A stretch of 64,000 nt of DNA from Gammaproteobacteria bacterium (GTDB taxonomy: Bacteria; Pseudomonadota; Gammaproteobacteria; Steroidobacterales; GCA-2729495): assembly GCA_028285245.1 (NCBI GenBank), contig JANQPY010000047.1, forward strand, positions 19,767 to 83,766. The letters run 5' to 3'. Shown piece by piece: positions 16,995 through 26,079 of the stretch. The notes beneath the pieces are model-generated. The model made no database searches and was not told where the DNA came from. It saw nothing but the letters and a program-made list of their open reading frames with translations. Position 1 is the first letter of the stretch. The number at the start of each line of letters is the position of its first letter. The translations under genes and the position numbers were made by a program.

Positions 16995-17091
16995 GCTGAG
17001 GTCTCAGTTAACCAGTCGCGTCTATACTACGCTTCGTTCGCGGGCTTCGGTTCTGACACATTCTGGTCAGCTTAGCAGGGGTTATTCACGC

Positions 17092-18003
17092 ATGGTCGAG
17101 ACAGAGCAGCGCGGGAACCGGCGATCGGGCGACGATCAGCCGATGCACGGTAAGACCGTGTTGATCACCGGGACGGCAAGCGGCATGGGCCGTATCGTGG
17201 CGCGACAGCTCGCCGGGCTCGGCGCTCGCCTTGTCCTCATCGACCAGGATGTTGCTAACGGCGAGTCCGGGCTGGCTGAGATACGAGCGGCCAGCCCCAA
17301 CGCGGAGGCAGAGTTCTTCGCCTGCGACGTCACGGATTTCCAGGCAGTGCGCGCGACGGTTGCCAATATACGCAGTCGATATCAGCAGCTGGACGTGCTG
17401 ATCAACAACGCGGGAATTACCGAATCGATGCGGCGCGAGAGCGTCATGGGTTTTGAGCTGACCATGGCAACCAACTTTCTTGCACCTGTGCTCATCACGG
17501 AACTATTGTTGCCCTTGCTCGCAGCCACTTCGCACTCGCGCATCATCAACATCAGTTCCGACGCCCATAAGATGATCAAGGAGCTCGATTTTGACGATCT
17601 GGACAACCGCAATGGATGGAGCGGCGTGAATCACAACAAGGGTTTCCAGGCCTATGCCCGGTCAAAACTCTCGCTGGCGGCCTATAGCTTTCAACTGGCT
17701 GCCGAGCTGGAGGACTCCGGCATTAGCGTCTACTGCGTATCACCCGGCTACTTCATTCGCACCAACATTCACCGGCACATGCGGGGGCTTTGGAAATTGG
17801 GCGTCAAAGTCTTCTGGCCCTTGTTGCAATCGCCTTACAAGGCGGCGAAGACTTACGTCTATCTCGCGAGCGACCCGGTGGTTGCGACCGACAGCGGCAA
17901 CTACTGGGAGCACTTGAAGCACAAGGAGCCGTCGCCCATCGCGCGTGACGGTGCGCTGCAGAAGCGCATCGTTGACTACGCCAGAAGGTCGATCGCCGGG
18001 TAG
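17092..18003 (+). CDS. Short-chain dehydrogenase/reductase (retinol dehydrogenase-like)
   Basis: A 303-residue classical-type SDR. It has TGTASGMG at 26-33 (cofactor glycines), VLINNAGI, the serine strand INISSDAHK, and the catalytic YARSK (YxxxK). The length and the tail after the active site resemble human-type retinol dehydrogenase/WW-domain oxidoreductase-like bacterial members that oxidise or reduce hydrophobic alcohols and ketones. The start chosen is the ATG at 17092 with GCAGGGG 10 nt upstream; the frame extends to 16993, but that part would overlap the divergent UbiD start and has no ribosome binding site. It is convergent with the CoA-transferase gene. Confidence 0.85.
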   Translation: MVETEQRGNRRSGDDQPMHGKTVLITGTASGMGRIVARQLAGLGARLVLIDQDVANGESGLAEIRAASPNAEAEFFACDVTDFQAVRATVANIRSRYQQLDVLINNAGITESMRRESVMGFELTMATNFLAPVLITELLLPLLAATSHSRIINISSDAHKMIKELDFDDLDNRNGWSGVNHNKGFQAYARSKLSLAAYSFQLAAELEDSGISVYCVSPGYFIRTNIHRHMRGLWKLGVKVFWPLLQSPYKAAKTYVYLASDPVVATDSGNYWEHLKHKEPSPIARDGALQKRIVDYARRSIAG

Positions 18004-18025
18004 TCAGCAGAGCAGGAGAGACTCC

Positions 18026-19234
18026 CTAAATGATCCCCTCGTCGGCGAGCTTGCTCAATTGCTCTGGGCTCATCTCCAGCAGGCCTGCGTAGATTTCCTG
18101 GTTGTGAGCCCCCACCTCGGCGCCCGGCCAGTCGGTGCGGCCAGGTGTGTCACTCATCCGCGGGATAATTGCTGGAATCTTCAGCGGTTCGCCGGCCACG
18201 TCGACCTCTTCAAACATGCCCCTTGCCTGGTAGTGGGGATCTTCCAGCATGTCTGCCACGCTGTAGATCGGGCCGCAAGGCACCCGAGCCTCCTCTAAGG
18301 TCTCGATCAACTCGTCTGAAGTGAAGGTTTTCGTCCAGGCCTCAATAATCTCGTCAAGCTCTTTTTCATGCTCCACGCGCCCGGCGTTGTCTTCCAGGCG
18401 CGGATCTTCGGCCAGATCGGGCCGGTCCATCGCATGTGCCAGCCGCTTGAAAATCGAATCGCCATTGGCGCCAATGATTACGTACTTACCGTCGCTACAG
18501 CGGTAGGTGTTGGTCGGCACAATGCCGGTGAGGGTTGAGCCGGACGGTTCGCGCACCACGCCGGCACCGTCATACTCAGGCACCACGCCCTCAAGCAGGT
18601 TGAACACTGCTTCGTATAACGCCGTATCGATTACCTGGCCTCGGTTACCCGCGTCTTTTTGTCGATGGATAATCGCCATGAGAATGCCCATGAAAGAGTG
18701 CATGCCGGCCAGCGTGTCACCAATGCTCAAATTTGGCCGAACCGGTGCTTCATCAGGAAACCCGTTGACGTAGCGGAAACCACCAAAGCCCTCGCAAACC
18801 GAAGCAAATCCGGGTTTGGTAGCGTATGGCCCCGTCTGTCCATAACCCGAGATCCGGGCGTAGATCAGGCCAGGATTTTTGGCCCGCATCTCATCCGGAC
18901 CCAATCCCCATTTCTCCATCGTGCCCGGACGAAAGTTCTCAATCACCACATCGGCTTTCTCGATGAGCTGGCGCACGATATCGCGGCCCTCGTCGGTGCG
19001 CAGATTCGCGGTGACACATTTCTTATTGCGGGCGAGACTGCTCCACCACAGCGCCGTACCGTCGCGCAGAATTCGCCATTTGCGAATCGGGTCGCCCTCA
19101 CCGGGCGTCTCAACCTTGATAACTTCTGCGCCGAAATAACCGAGCAGGTGACCAGTGAATGGTCCGGCCAACAGCTGGCCTACCTCGATGACGCGAATCC
19201 CGTCCAGCGGACGCGGGCTGTGTTGCTTACTCAT
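18026..19234 (-). CDS. Class III CoA-transferase (CaiB/BaiF family)
   Basis: A 402-residue family III CoA-transferase. It begins with the characteristic LDGIRVIEVGQLLAGPFTGHLLGYFGAEVIKVE, and the catalytic aspartate is D173 in LSIGDTLAGMH, equivalent to Asp169 of formyl-CoA transferase. ENFRPGTMEKWGLG and the ISGYGQTGPYA loop are also conserved. It should move CoA between an acyl-CoA donor and a free acid, activating a substrate without ATP. It lies 93 bp downstream of the dehalogenase gene and probably belongs to a leftward unit with it. The substrate acid is unknown; other parts of the zone suggest branched or cyclic carboxylic acids. Confidence 0.93.
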   Translation of the reverse strand: MSKQHSPRPLDGIRVIEVGQLLAGPFTGHLLGYFGAEVIKVETPGEGDPIRKWRILRDGTALWWSSLARNKKCVTANLRTDEGRDIVRQLIEKADVVIENFRPGTMEKWGLGPDEMRAKNPGLIYARISGYGQTGPYATKPGFASVCEGFGGFRYVNGFPDEAPVRPNLSIGDTLAGMHSFMGILMAIIHRQKDAGNRGQVIDTALYEAVFNLLEGVVPEYDGAGVVREPSGSTLTGIVPTNTYRCSDGKYVIIGANGDSIFKRLAHAMDRPDLAEDPRLEDNAGRVEHEKELDEIIEAWTKTFTSDELIETLEEARVPCGPIYSVADMLEDPHYQARGMFEEVDVAGEPLKIPAIIPRMSDTPGRTDWPGAEVGAHNQEIYAGLLEMSPEQLSKLADEGII

Positions 19235-19327
19235 ATCTATCGGTTCGGCGGGGCTGCCGCTCTCTGTGGCCGTGTAAATCGGCCGGAGAGTCTAGCCCAA
19301 AGCCCGGGCACGATACAGGAACGGTAG

Positions 19328-20185
19328 CTAGGTCAGGTCGTTTAACCAGTTGGCGATGAGCTCACCGATCTGACGACCTGAGTCTTCCTGAATAAAGTGG
19401 ATGCCCGGCACGGTCACTTCTCTTTGATTAGGCCAGGCGCGACAAAATTCTCGTTGCTCGCCGACCAGAATCGCTCCTGGATCAGCATTGACGAACAGCT
19501 TCGGCAACTCCGCGCCACTAAGCCACTCCGCGTATGCGGCAACGCGCTCAACCACGTCCGCCGGCTCGCCGTCCAAAGGAATTTGGCGGGGCCAGGTCAG
19601 CGTCGGTCTGCGGTCTTCGCCGGCCGCCTCAAAGGGTGCGCGGTATACGGCCATTTCTTCCGCGCTGAGCTGGCGTTGAATTGACCCCGGCAACACTCGT
19701 TCGACAAAGATGTTCTTTTCCAGAATCATGTTTTCGCCGGCGGTTGAGCGCAGTCCCTCAAACAGCGGGCGAATGGATTCGGGCCAGTCAGTCCAGCTCA
19801 TCGGCTTGACAATCGCCTCCATGTAAGCGATCGCGCGCACACGGTCTGGGTGACGCCGCGCCCAGTCGAAGCCAAGCGCGGAGCCCCAGTCGTGCACGAC
19901 CAGCGTGACCCGATTGCCGAGCTCCAGTGCATCGAACAGAGCATCGAGGTACTCACTGTGCTGCGCGAAGGAGTAGCTGCCGGGGCCGGAATTCGGCAGC
20001 TTGTCGGACTGGCCCATGCCGATCAGGTCGGGGGCAATACAGCGTCCCCGCGTCTCAAGCCCGGGCATCACATCCCGCCACAGATAGCTGGACGTCGGGT
20101 TGCCGTGAAGAAACACAATTGGATCGCCGCTACCGGATTCCCGGCAAGCCATCTGCAAGCCGTTGACTGAATATCGATCCATCAC
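19328..20185 (-). CDS. Haloalkane dehalogenase, HLD-II type
   Basis: A 285-residue alpha/beta hydrolase that closely follows the DhaA/LinB group. Key residues are all present: halide-binding N29 ([11 protein letters not shown]) and W100, nucleophile D99 ([11 protein letters not shown]), catalytic acid E123 (AYMEAI), and base H263 (PGIHFIQED). The acid after strand 6 rather than strand 7 is the HLD-II arrangement. [10 protein letters not shown] is also a family mark. It would hydrolyse carbon-halogen bonds of short alkyl halides to alcohol and halide in the cytosol. It is 15 bp from the upstream P-loop ATPase gene. Natural brominated or chlorinated compounds are likely substrates in a marine setting; that is inference. 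Confidence 0.92.
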   Translation of the reverse strand: MMDRYSVNGLQMACRESGSGDPIVFLHGNPTSSYLWRDVMPGLETRGRCIAPDLIGMGQSDKLPNSGPGSYSFAQHSEYLDALFDALELGNRVTLVVHDWGSALGFDWARRHPDRVRAIAYMEAIVKPMSWTDWPESIRPLFEGLRSTAGENMILEKNIFVERVLPGSIQRQLSAEEMAVYRAPFEAAGEDRRPTLTWPRQIPLDGEPADVVERVAAYAEWLSGAELPKLFVNADPGAILVGEQREFCRAWPNQREVTVPGIHFIQEDSGRQIGELIANWLNDLT

Positions 20186-20200
20186 CTCAACCTCTATGCT

Positions 20201-21049
20201 TCAGCGGTCCGAGCGGCTGATTGCCTCGGCGACCAGCTCCACGAAATCGTCTTCGCTGCGCACCTCCGAGGCGGCACGCGCATCAGCCGTGTAGCCATGG
20301 GCCGACGCCAGGGCTTCGTACTTCGGCCGGCGATACTCGACCAGCTTGGGAAAGATCCACTGCACGAAGTGATCAGGATCGATCTGTGCCGTTGTGTCCA
20401 GCTTTTGTTCTGTCAGGTAATCCGCCAGCTTTGCAGTCAGAAATTCCGGGTGATAGTAAAGTGGCTTCGGGCTCGACACCGCCCGGCCAATGAGCTCATC
20501 CTCCATCGCGGCATCAGGCTTCAGATACAGGATGACTGTATGGTCGATGACTGACTGCAGCGCCGCGGCGTCATCCAGCTCCACGATGCTGCCACCCGCA
20601 TCATTTAGAAAGTGCTCGTAGCCATACAGGGCATTGGCCTTTTCGATGAACTCAGCCACGTCTCGCATTGCGCAGGCTTCAGCGTCCGCATGCAGTCGCT
20701 GACGCCGCTGGAACTCATCCAGCTCGAGTCCGCCTGCGTCCGGGTTACCGAGCTTCCCGAGAAACGTTGAGACCGGATCGAGGTTATAGACACTTATGTT
20801 GCTGGCGATATAGATCGAATCGCTGCGCAGCAGATCCCGCAGAAAATCGATCTGCATAGCCTGACGCTTAATGTTATCCAGGATTGGTTCTTCCAGGTAT
20901 TTGGTACCGATCCGGTAGTCGCCAGAGTAATGAAACCAGTGATTCATCGGCAGCCGGTTAGCGAGGTAGGTCTTACCGACGCCGGACATGCCCAGAAGAG
21001 TGACTGCCTTGCGCGGGCATTCACGAAAAGCTTTGGCCGAAGTACGCAT
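20201..21049 (-). CDS. P-loop ATPase/kinase-like protein
   Basis: A 282-residue soluble protein with a clear Walker A motif near the start (LLGMSGVGKTYLANRLP), followed by WFHYSGDYRIGTKYL, a layout like small-molecule or nucleotide kinases. A possible Walker B-like strand is TVILYLK. The C-terminal region (PDHFVQWIFPKLVEYRRPKYEALA) is distinctive. I recognise it only as a conserved ATPase of marine proteobacteria with no assigned role. It lies between an HNH endonuclease gene (45 bp upstream) and the dehalogenase gene (15 bp downstream), same strand. Whether it works with the endonuclease is not known. Confidence 0.7.
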   Translation of the reverse strand: MRTSAKAFRECPRKAVTLLGMSGVGKTYLANRLPMNHWFHYSGDYRIGTKYLEEPILDNIKRQAMQIDFLRDLLRSDSIYIASNISVYNLDPVSTFLGKLGNPDAGGLELDEFQRRQRLHADAEACAMRDVAEFIEKANALYGYEHFLNDAGGSIVELDDAAALQSVIDHTVILYLKPDAAMEDELIGRAVSSPKPLYYHPEFLTAKLADYLTEQKLDTTAQIDPDHFVQWIFPKLVEYRRPKYEALASAHGYTADARAASEVRSEDDFVELVAEAISRSDR

Positions 21050-21094
21050 GTGGGGATTGTTGCTGCCGTCAGGACGGCTTGCAAGCCAGGCCGG

Positions 21095-22177
21095 TTAAAG
21101 GCCAGCGAGACGCCGATGCAAGTCGAGTGACTCGGTGGCAGGTCGCTGCTCCTGCTGTTGCGGGTAGCGCAGCGGCCGACCGGAGAGAATCCGGTATGAC
21201 GTATCGAGCAACTCGTCAGCCACTATGACTGTCATTGAGCGTGTATCGACAGCAATTTTGCCCAAATCAAACAGAGTGTGAACGTCAGCACGTAACAGCA
21301 GACCATTGGAAGCATGCTGGGTGTACTTGCCCTTGTGCGGAATGATGTAGGCCGCTTCGAGCGCCTCGGCTGCGTCACAGCCGGTCATCGCACACTTGAA
21401 CTCGTAAGCCGCGAGCAGGCGCCGCCGGAAGTCGGGGAAACCTCGCCGCCTGACGATGCCGTCGACAATTCTCGATCGGGCGTCTTTACTGCTGTCCGTG
21501 TCGAACAGCTTTAGCTTGCTTTGATCCCGTTCAGACAGCTGGACAATGCCGCTCATATCCAGAACGGGTCCGCCGGCACCGGTGTTTAGCAGCCGTCGGC
21601 GCACAAAACGCTCTACTGAGCCGAAATCCGCTTCGATCTGATCGATGGTGTGCCCTGGCACCTGAGTAAATGCCGTGAAGTCGTTTGGCAGGTAGTCCTG
21701 CAGTTCATCAAAAGCGAGCGACAAAGGAATTGGTTCAGATACAAAGAACAGCAGTTCCCGGGATGGTTCAGCGTCGTCAGCAGCGCCCCAGATCGCTTCG
21801 GCAGCGCGGGCATTGTCATACCGGCCCAGGACCTTCGCGTAGTGTCGATAGGACCCTTTATAGCCAATCAGCAAACAATCCCCGGTGCCCATGTGAAACC
21901 AGCTTTCCACATGGTCCGGATTATTCGGCAAACCCCAGGCGTAGAAGCCCTTGCCGCGGCGTTCGATTTCGATGAGTTCGGGATAGCTGGCATCACTGAA
22001 ATGCCGGATAACAGTCTGCCGCTCGATCGCATTAATCAGCGATCGCTCGAGCGCCGCGCGATCGCGGGCGCTGTCGGCGGGTGCGATGAACATGTTGGGC
22101 ATGGGCGGCCTCGTCGCTGCGCGTGAGATTAGCGTTGGGATCAGTGGCAATGCAATTGTCTTGGCAGTATCAGACAC
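21095..22177 (-). CDS. HNH endonuclease with N-terminal EVE/PUA-like region, possible modification-dependent restriction enzyme
   Basis: A 360-residue protein. The C-terminal part (about 255-325) is an HNH_2-type nuclease: RRGFPDFRRRLLAAYEFKCAMTGC, then EAAYIIPHKGKY, NGLLLRADVHTLFDLGKIAV. The usual first histidine (EAAHI) is tyrosine here (codon TAC). The N-terminal part contains FYAWGLPNN, SWFHMGTGDCLLIGYKGSYRHYAKVLGRYD and ELLFFVSEPIPLSL, which looks like the EVE/PUA-like fold that reads modified bases. EVE-HNH proteins are known modification-dependent restriction enzymes, so a defence role is plausible. It is divergent from thrA with 84 bp between, and heads the leftward unit with the ATPase. 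If the Tyr is real, catalysis may be altered. Confidence 0.68.
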   Translation of the reverse strand: MSDTAKTIALPLIPTLISRAATRPPMPNMFIAPADSARDRAALERSLINAIERQTVIRHFSDASYPELIEIERRGKGFYAWGLPNNPDHVESWFHMGTGDCLLIGYKGSYRHYAKVLGRYDNARAAEAIWGAADDAEPSRELLFFVSEPIPLSLAFDELQDYLPNDFTAFTQVPGHTIDQIEADFGSVERFVRRRLLNTGAGGPVLDMSGIVQLSERDQSKLKLFDTDSSKDARSRIVDGIVRRRGFPDFRRRLLAAYEFKCAMTGCDAAEALEAAYIIPHKGKYTQHASNGLLLRADVHTLFDLGKIAVDTRSMTVIVADELLDTSYRILSGRPLRYPQQQEQRPATESLDLHRRLAGL

Positions 22178-22261
22178 CGGCGAGGCGCGGTATCATTGCG
22201 GCCTTTTGTGCGTCAATAATCTGGCGCCCGCAAACTAGCGCCATCGCGGCGCCGCACCCGC

Positions 22262-24748
22262 ATGTCACAAGCCAACTGGCAGGTCCATAAATTCGGGGGT
22301 TCCAGCCTGGGAGATGCTGCGTGTTTTCAACGCGTCGCCCGGATTCTGCTCAACGAGCCGCCCGGTCATATCGCCGTCGTCGTTTCGGCTATGGGCGGAA
22401 TGACCGATGCGCTGCTGAGTCTGGCCGCTGCCGCCGAACGCTCAGGGGAGGTGCCGGCCTCGCAGCTTAGTGACATTTCCAGCCGATACCTGACAACTGC
22501 GAAATCGCTGCTACCCGACAGTGCCCTGAAGGACCTGGCAGCGGACCACGCTCGTGACCTCGGCGACGTTGAGGATATTCTGCAATCCGTGGCACTGGTC
22601 GGCTCCGCACCGGCGCGGAGCCAGGACTTAATCGCCGGGTTTGGCGAACTGTGGTCTTCGCGCCTGCTGGCCGCCGTGCTGAGCGAACAGGTGGCTGCTG
22701 AAGGCAGTGCGCTCGCTGTCCACTGGCTTGACGCGCGCCGCGTCTTGTTCGTCGAGCACACCGACCTGGGTCCATCCGTGCTATGGCAGCGCTCGCGTGC
22801 GCAGACAGAAGCTGAGTTCGCGGGTCGGGCGCCGGGCATTACCGTCATCACGGGTTTTATTGCGTCGGACGCTGAAGGGCTGCACACCACGCTGGGCCGC
22901 AATGGTAGTGACTTCTCCGCATCCATTATGGCGGCGCTGCTCAGAGCCGAGCGGATTTCGATCTGGACCGATGTCGACGGCGTCATGAGTGCCGACCCGA
23001 ACCGTGTGCCGGAAGCTGCGGTTATCGATGAGTTGTCGTACAGCGAGGCCATGGAGCTGGCGTACTTTGGTGCCAAAGTGATTCATCCACAAACCATGTC
23101 GCCGGCCGTTGAGGGTGCAATCCCAATCTGGATTCGCAACAGCTTCAATCAGAAGGCGCGCGGGTCGCGTATTGGCCCTGACGGCGATTCAGGGGAGCTG
23201 ATTAAGGGTGTCACGTCAATTGAAAACGTGACACTGGTGAATCTCGAGGGAACCGGCATGATTGGCGTGCCCGGGACAGCCGATCGGCTATTCGGGGCCC
23301 TGAGGGAAGCCGGTATCTCCGTGATCCTGATTTCGCAGGCAAGCTCCGAGCATTCCATTTGTTTTGCCGTGCCGGCCCGCCATGCGCCTGTCGTTCGCGA
23401 CATCGTTCAGCAGGCGTTTGAGGCAGAGCTAGATCAGGGCCAGATTCAGAGCGTAGAAGTGCAATCCGGGTGCAGCATCATTGCCGTGGTGGGCGACAAC
23501 ATGGCGGGCATTCCCGGCATCGCGGCAAAGTTTTTCGGCACGCTGGGTAGTGCCGGAATCAACGTGCGTGCTATCGCGCAGGGCTCTTCCGAACGAAATA
23601 TCTCTGCTGTCATAGACCTGGAGGACGCGACGCGTGCTCTGCGGTCCGTGCATTCGGGGTTTTATCTGTCGGCCAAGACGCTATCGCTCGGGCTGGTCGG
23701 TCCGGGTCATGTGGGCAGCGCCTTGATCGCTCAGCTCGCCGCTGAAGTCGGGCAGCTCCGCGCAACTTTCGGCTTGGATTTGCGCGTGCGGGCAATTGCC
23801 ACGTCGAGCCGCATGCTGCTGGACGACAAGGCCATCGACCTCAAGGATTGGCAGTCGGCGCTCGATACTCACGGTGAACCGTTGGACTGGGCTCGCTTTT
23901 CCGCGCATGTAAACGCCGAGCATCTGCCGCACGCCGCCGTTATTGACTGCAGCGCCAGCGACACCGTGGCTGATCGTTATCTCGACTGGTTTGCCGATGG
24001 CCTGCATATCGTTACTCCCAACAAGAAAGCGCACAGCGCGTCGCTAAACCAGTACGATGCACTGCACCACCTGCGCCGCAAGCACAATGTGCATTTCCTC
24101 TACGAGACCACCGTCGGAGCTGGACTGCCTGTCATTGAGACTGTCCGGGACCTCCGGCAGACCGGCGACGACATCTACAGTATCGAGGGGATTTTCTCCG
24201 GCACGCTGGCATACCTGTTTAACGTCTTTGACGGCAGCCGGCCATTCTCTGAGATTGTGCGCGCCGCTCGCGACAGCGGCTACACCGAGCCGGATCCGCG
24301 GGATGACTTATCGGGTCTGGATGTGGCTCGCAAAGTGATCATTCTGGGCCGCGAAATGGGCATGCGAATTGCACTCGAAGATCTCCAGATCGAAAGTCTG
24401 GTGCCGGAAGGCCTGCAGGATGGGTCAATCGAGGATTTTCTCACCGCGCTGCCAGCCCACGACGAGGCGATGCGCGCACGCTGCGAGCAGGCTCAGGCTG
24501 CTGGAAAAGTCCTGCGTTACGTTGGCCGGTTGAGCGCTCAGGGCGCCAGCGTGCAACTCGAAGCCCTGCCGGACGATCACCCGTTCGCAAGGATTAACCT
24601 CACCGACAACGTCGTACGCTATGAGTCGCGTCGATACAGCGAGAATCCGCTGGTGGTGCAGGGACCCGGCGCAGGCCCGGAAGTCACCGCCGCCGGCGTC
24701 TTCGCCGACGTGCTGAGGCTCGCTTCTTACCTTGGCGCCTCGCGCTAA
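22262..24748 (+). CDS. thrA: Bifunctional aspartokinase/homoserine dehydrogenase
   Basis: An 828-residue fusion that carries out the first and third steps from aspartate to homoserine. The aspartokinase half starts with HKFGGSSLGDAACFQRVA and has the second substrate block GRNGSDFSASIMAALL. Two ACT-type regulatory stretches follow (VNLEGTGMIGVPGTADRLFGAL and VVGDNMAGIPGIAAKFFGTL). The homoserine dehydrogenase half begins with the NAD(P) motif LGLVGPGHVGSALIAQLA near residue 475 and includes VTPNKKAHS and YETTVGAGLPVIETV. It is directly followed by thrC with 4 bp between, but thrB (homoserine kinase) is not in the cluster. I see no threonine/isoleucine-rich leader peptide in the 84 bp upstream, so attenuation like that of E. 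coli is not evident; feedback control through the ACT domains is expected. Confidence 0.97.
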   Translation: MSQANWQVHKFGGSSLGDAACFQRVARILLNEPPGHIAVVVSAMGGMTDALLSLAAAAERSGEVPASQLSDISSRYLTTAKSLLPDSALKDLAADHARDLGDVEDILQSVALVGSAPARSQDLIAGFGELWSSRLLAAVLSEQVAAEGSALAVHWLDARRVLFVEHTDLGPSVLWQRSRAQTEAEFAGRAPGITVITGFIASDAEGLHTTLGRNGSDFSASIMAALLRAERISIWTDVDGVMSADPNRVPEAAVIDELSYSEAMELAYFGAKVIHPQTMSPAVEGAIPIWIRNSFNQKARGSRIGPDGDSGELIKGVTSIENVTLVNLEGTGMIGVPGTADRLFGALREAGISVILISQASSEHSICFAVPARHAPVVRDIVQQAFEAELDQGQIQSVEVQSGCSIIAVVGDNMAGIPGIAAKFFGTLGSAGINVRAIAQGSSERNISAVIDLEDATRALRSVHSGFYLSAKTLSLGLVGPGHVGSALIAQLAAEVGQLRATFGLDLRVRAIATSSRMLLDDKAIDLKDWQSALDTHGEPLDWARFSAHVNAEHLPHAAVIDCSASDTVADRYLDWFADGLHIVTPNKKAHSASLNQYDALHHLRRKHNVHFLYETTVGAGLPVIETVRDLRQTGDDIYSIEGIFSGTLAYLFNVFDGSRPFSEIVRAARDSGYTEPDPRDDLSGLDVARKVIILGREMGMRIALEDLQIESLVPEGLQDGSIEDFLTALPAHDEAMRARCEQAQAAGKVLRYVGRLSAQGASVQLEALPDDHPFARINLTDNVVRYESRRYSENPLVVQGPGAGPEVTAAGVFADVLRLASYLGASR

Positions 24749-24752
24749 CGGC

Positions 24753-26057
24753 ATGCTTACGTTTTCCAGCACGCGCTCAGCAGATATCGTGCCGCTGGAA
24801 GCGGCGATCATGAGCGGCACAGCACCCGATGGCGGTTTGTATGTGCCCAGCGAGCTGCCGCGCCATCAGCCAGCAGCACTCGATGGAAACGGTGGACTTG
24901 CCAGTGTCGCGGAAACCCTGCTGGCACCATTTTTTTCTGGTTCATCGTTGGCTGAACGCCTTGCCCAACTCAGCGCCGATGCGCTCAACTTTCCGGTGCC
25001 GCTGCGGCCCCTGGAAACCGGTTCCGCTGCGCTTTCGGCGCTCGAACTGTTCCACGGGCCAACCGCAGCGTTCAAGGATGTGGGTGCAAGGTTTCTTGCC
25101 GCGTGTATGGGCGACATCGTTACCACCGGCGCGTATGCGCAGCCGCCGGTAACGATCCTGGTGGCCACGTCAGGCGATACCGGCGGCGCCGTTGCCTCGG
25201 CTTTCCACCGGCGGCCCGGATTGCGCGTCGTAGTATTGTTTCCCGAAGGCCGGGTATCGCCACGTCAGCAACATCAGCTGACCTGCTGGGGCGACAACGT
25301 GATTTCGCTGGCGGTCAAAGGCGAGTTTGATGATTGCCAGCGCCTTGTGAAGGCCGCTTTTGCCGATCCGGGTCTTCGGCAGGAGCATCAGCTGTGTTCT
25401 GCCAATAGCATTAATGTCGGCCGTCTGCTGCCCCAGGCCTCCTACTATGCCAAGGCCAGCCTGGAGCATTGGCAACGCACCGGTGAACTCAGCAGCTTCA
25501 TCATCCCTACCGGTAACCTGGGCAACGGCTTCGCTGCGGTCTGGGCGCGCCGCATGGGTATGCCCATCGACCGCATTGTTTTCGCGACCAACGCCAACAC
25601 AACCATTCCCGATTTCCTGAACAGTGGCGCCTGGCAGCCGCGGCCCTCGGTCGCGACCCTGGCCTCAGCGATGGATGTCGGTGATCCCAGTAACATGGAG
25701 CGCCTGCGCGCACTCGTCGGCGACGTCAATGGGCTGCGTAACGAAGTCAGTGCAGCGGCGGTTGACGATGCAACCATTCGCGAGACACTGATCGACGAGT
25801 ATCGGCGGCATGGCCTCGCTTGGTGCCCGCATACCGCTACCGCGCTACATCTCTACCGCGAGTTGCCAGCCGCTGAACGCGAGGGGCGCCATTGGATTGT
25901 GGTGGCCACCGCCCATGCTGCCAAATTCGATACCGTGGTTGAGCCGCTGCTTGGCACAACGGTCACTCCGCCTGAGGAGCTCGCCCGTCTGCTCGCGCTG
26001 CCCGCCGACTACGCCACCATTAACGCATCGCTGGACGAGCTGGTTAGCTGCTTGTGA
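24753..26057 (+). CDS. thrC: Threonine synthase
   Basis: A 434-residue PLP enzyme converting O-phosphohomoserine to threonine. The N-terminus has the normal TAPDGGLYVP motif, and the PLP lysine is K108 in GPTAAFKDVGARF. VATSGDTGGAVASAF and IIPTGNLGNGFA are the phosphate-binding and substrate loops. This is the shorter threonine synthase form found in most proteobacteria. The ATG at 24753 lies 4 bp after the thrA stop; a longer frame from TTG 24732 would overlap thrA and is less likely. It needs phosphohomoserine, so a homoserine kinase must exist elsewhere in the genome. Confidence 0.95.
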   Translation: MLTFSSTRSADIVPLEAAIMSGTAPDGGLYVPSELPRHQPAALDGNGGLASVAETLLAPFFSGSSLAERLAQLSADALNFPVPLRPLETGSAALSALELFHGPTAAFKDVGARFLAACMGDIVTTGAYAQPPVTILVATSGDTGGAVASAFHRRPGLRVVVLFPEGRVSPRQQHQLTCWGDNVISLAVKGEFDDCQRLVKAAFADPGLRQEHQLCSANSINVGRLLPQASYYAKASLEHWQRTGELSSFIIPTGNLGNGFAAVWARRMGMPIDRIVFATNANTTIPDFLNSGAWQPRPSVATLASAMDVGDPSNMERLRALVGDVNGLRNEVSAAAVDDATIRETLIDEYRRHGLAWCPHTATALHLYRELPAAEREGRHWIVVATAHAAKFDTVVEPLLGTTVTPPEELARLLALPADYATINASLDELVSCL

Positions 26058-26079
26058 CCGCGATGACCCGGGCCTGGGC

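Noticed and set aside
16993..17091. A longer N-terminus for the SDR
   Set aside because: It would overlap the divergent UbiD start, has no ribosome binding site, and the residues do not fit a signal or family extension.
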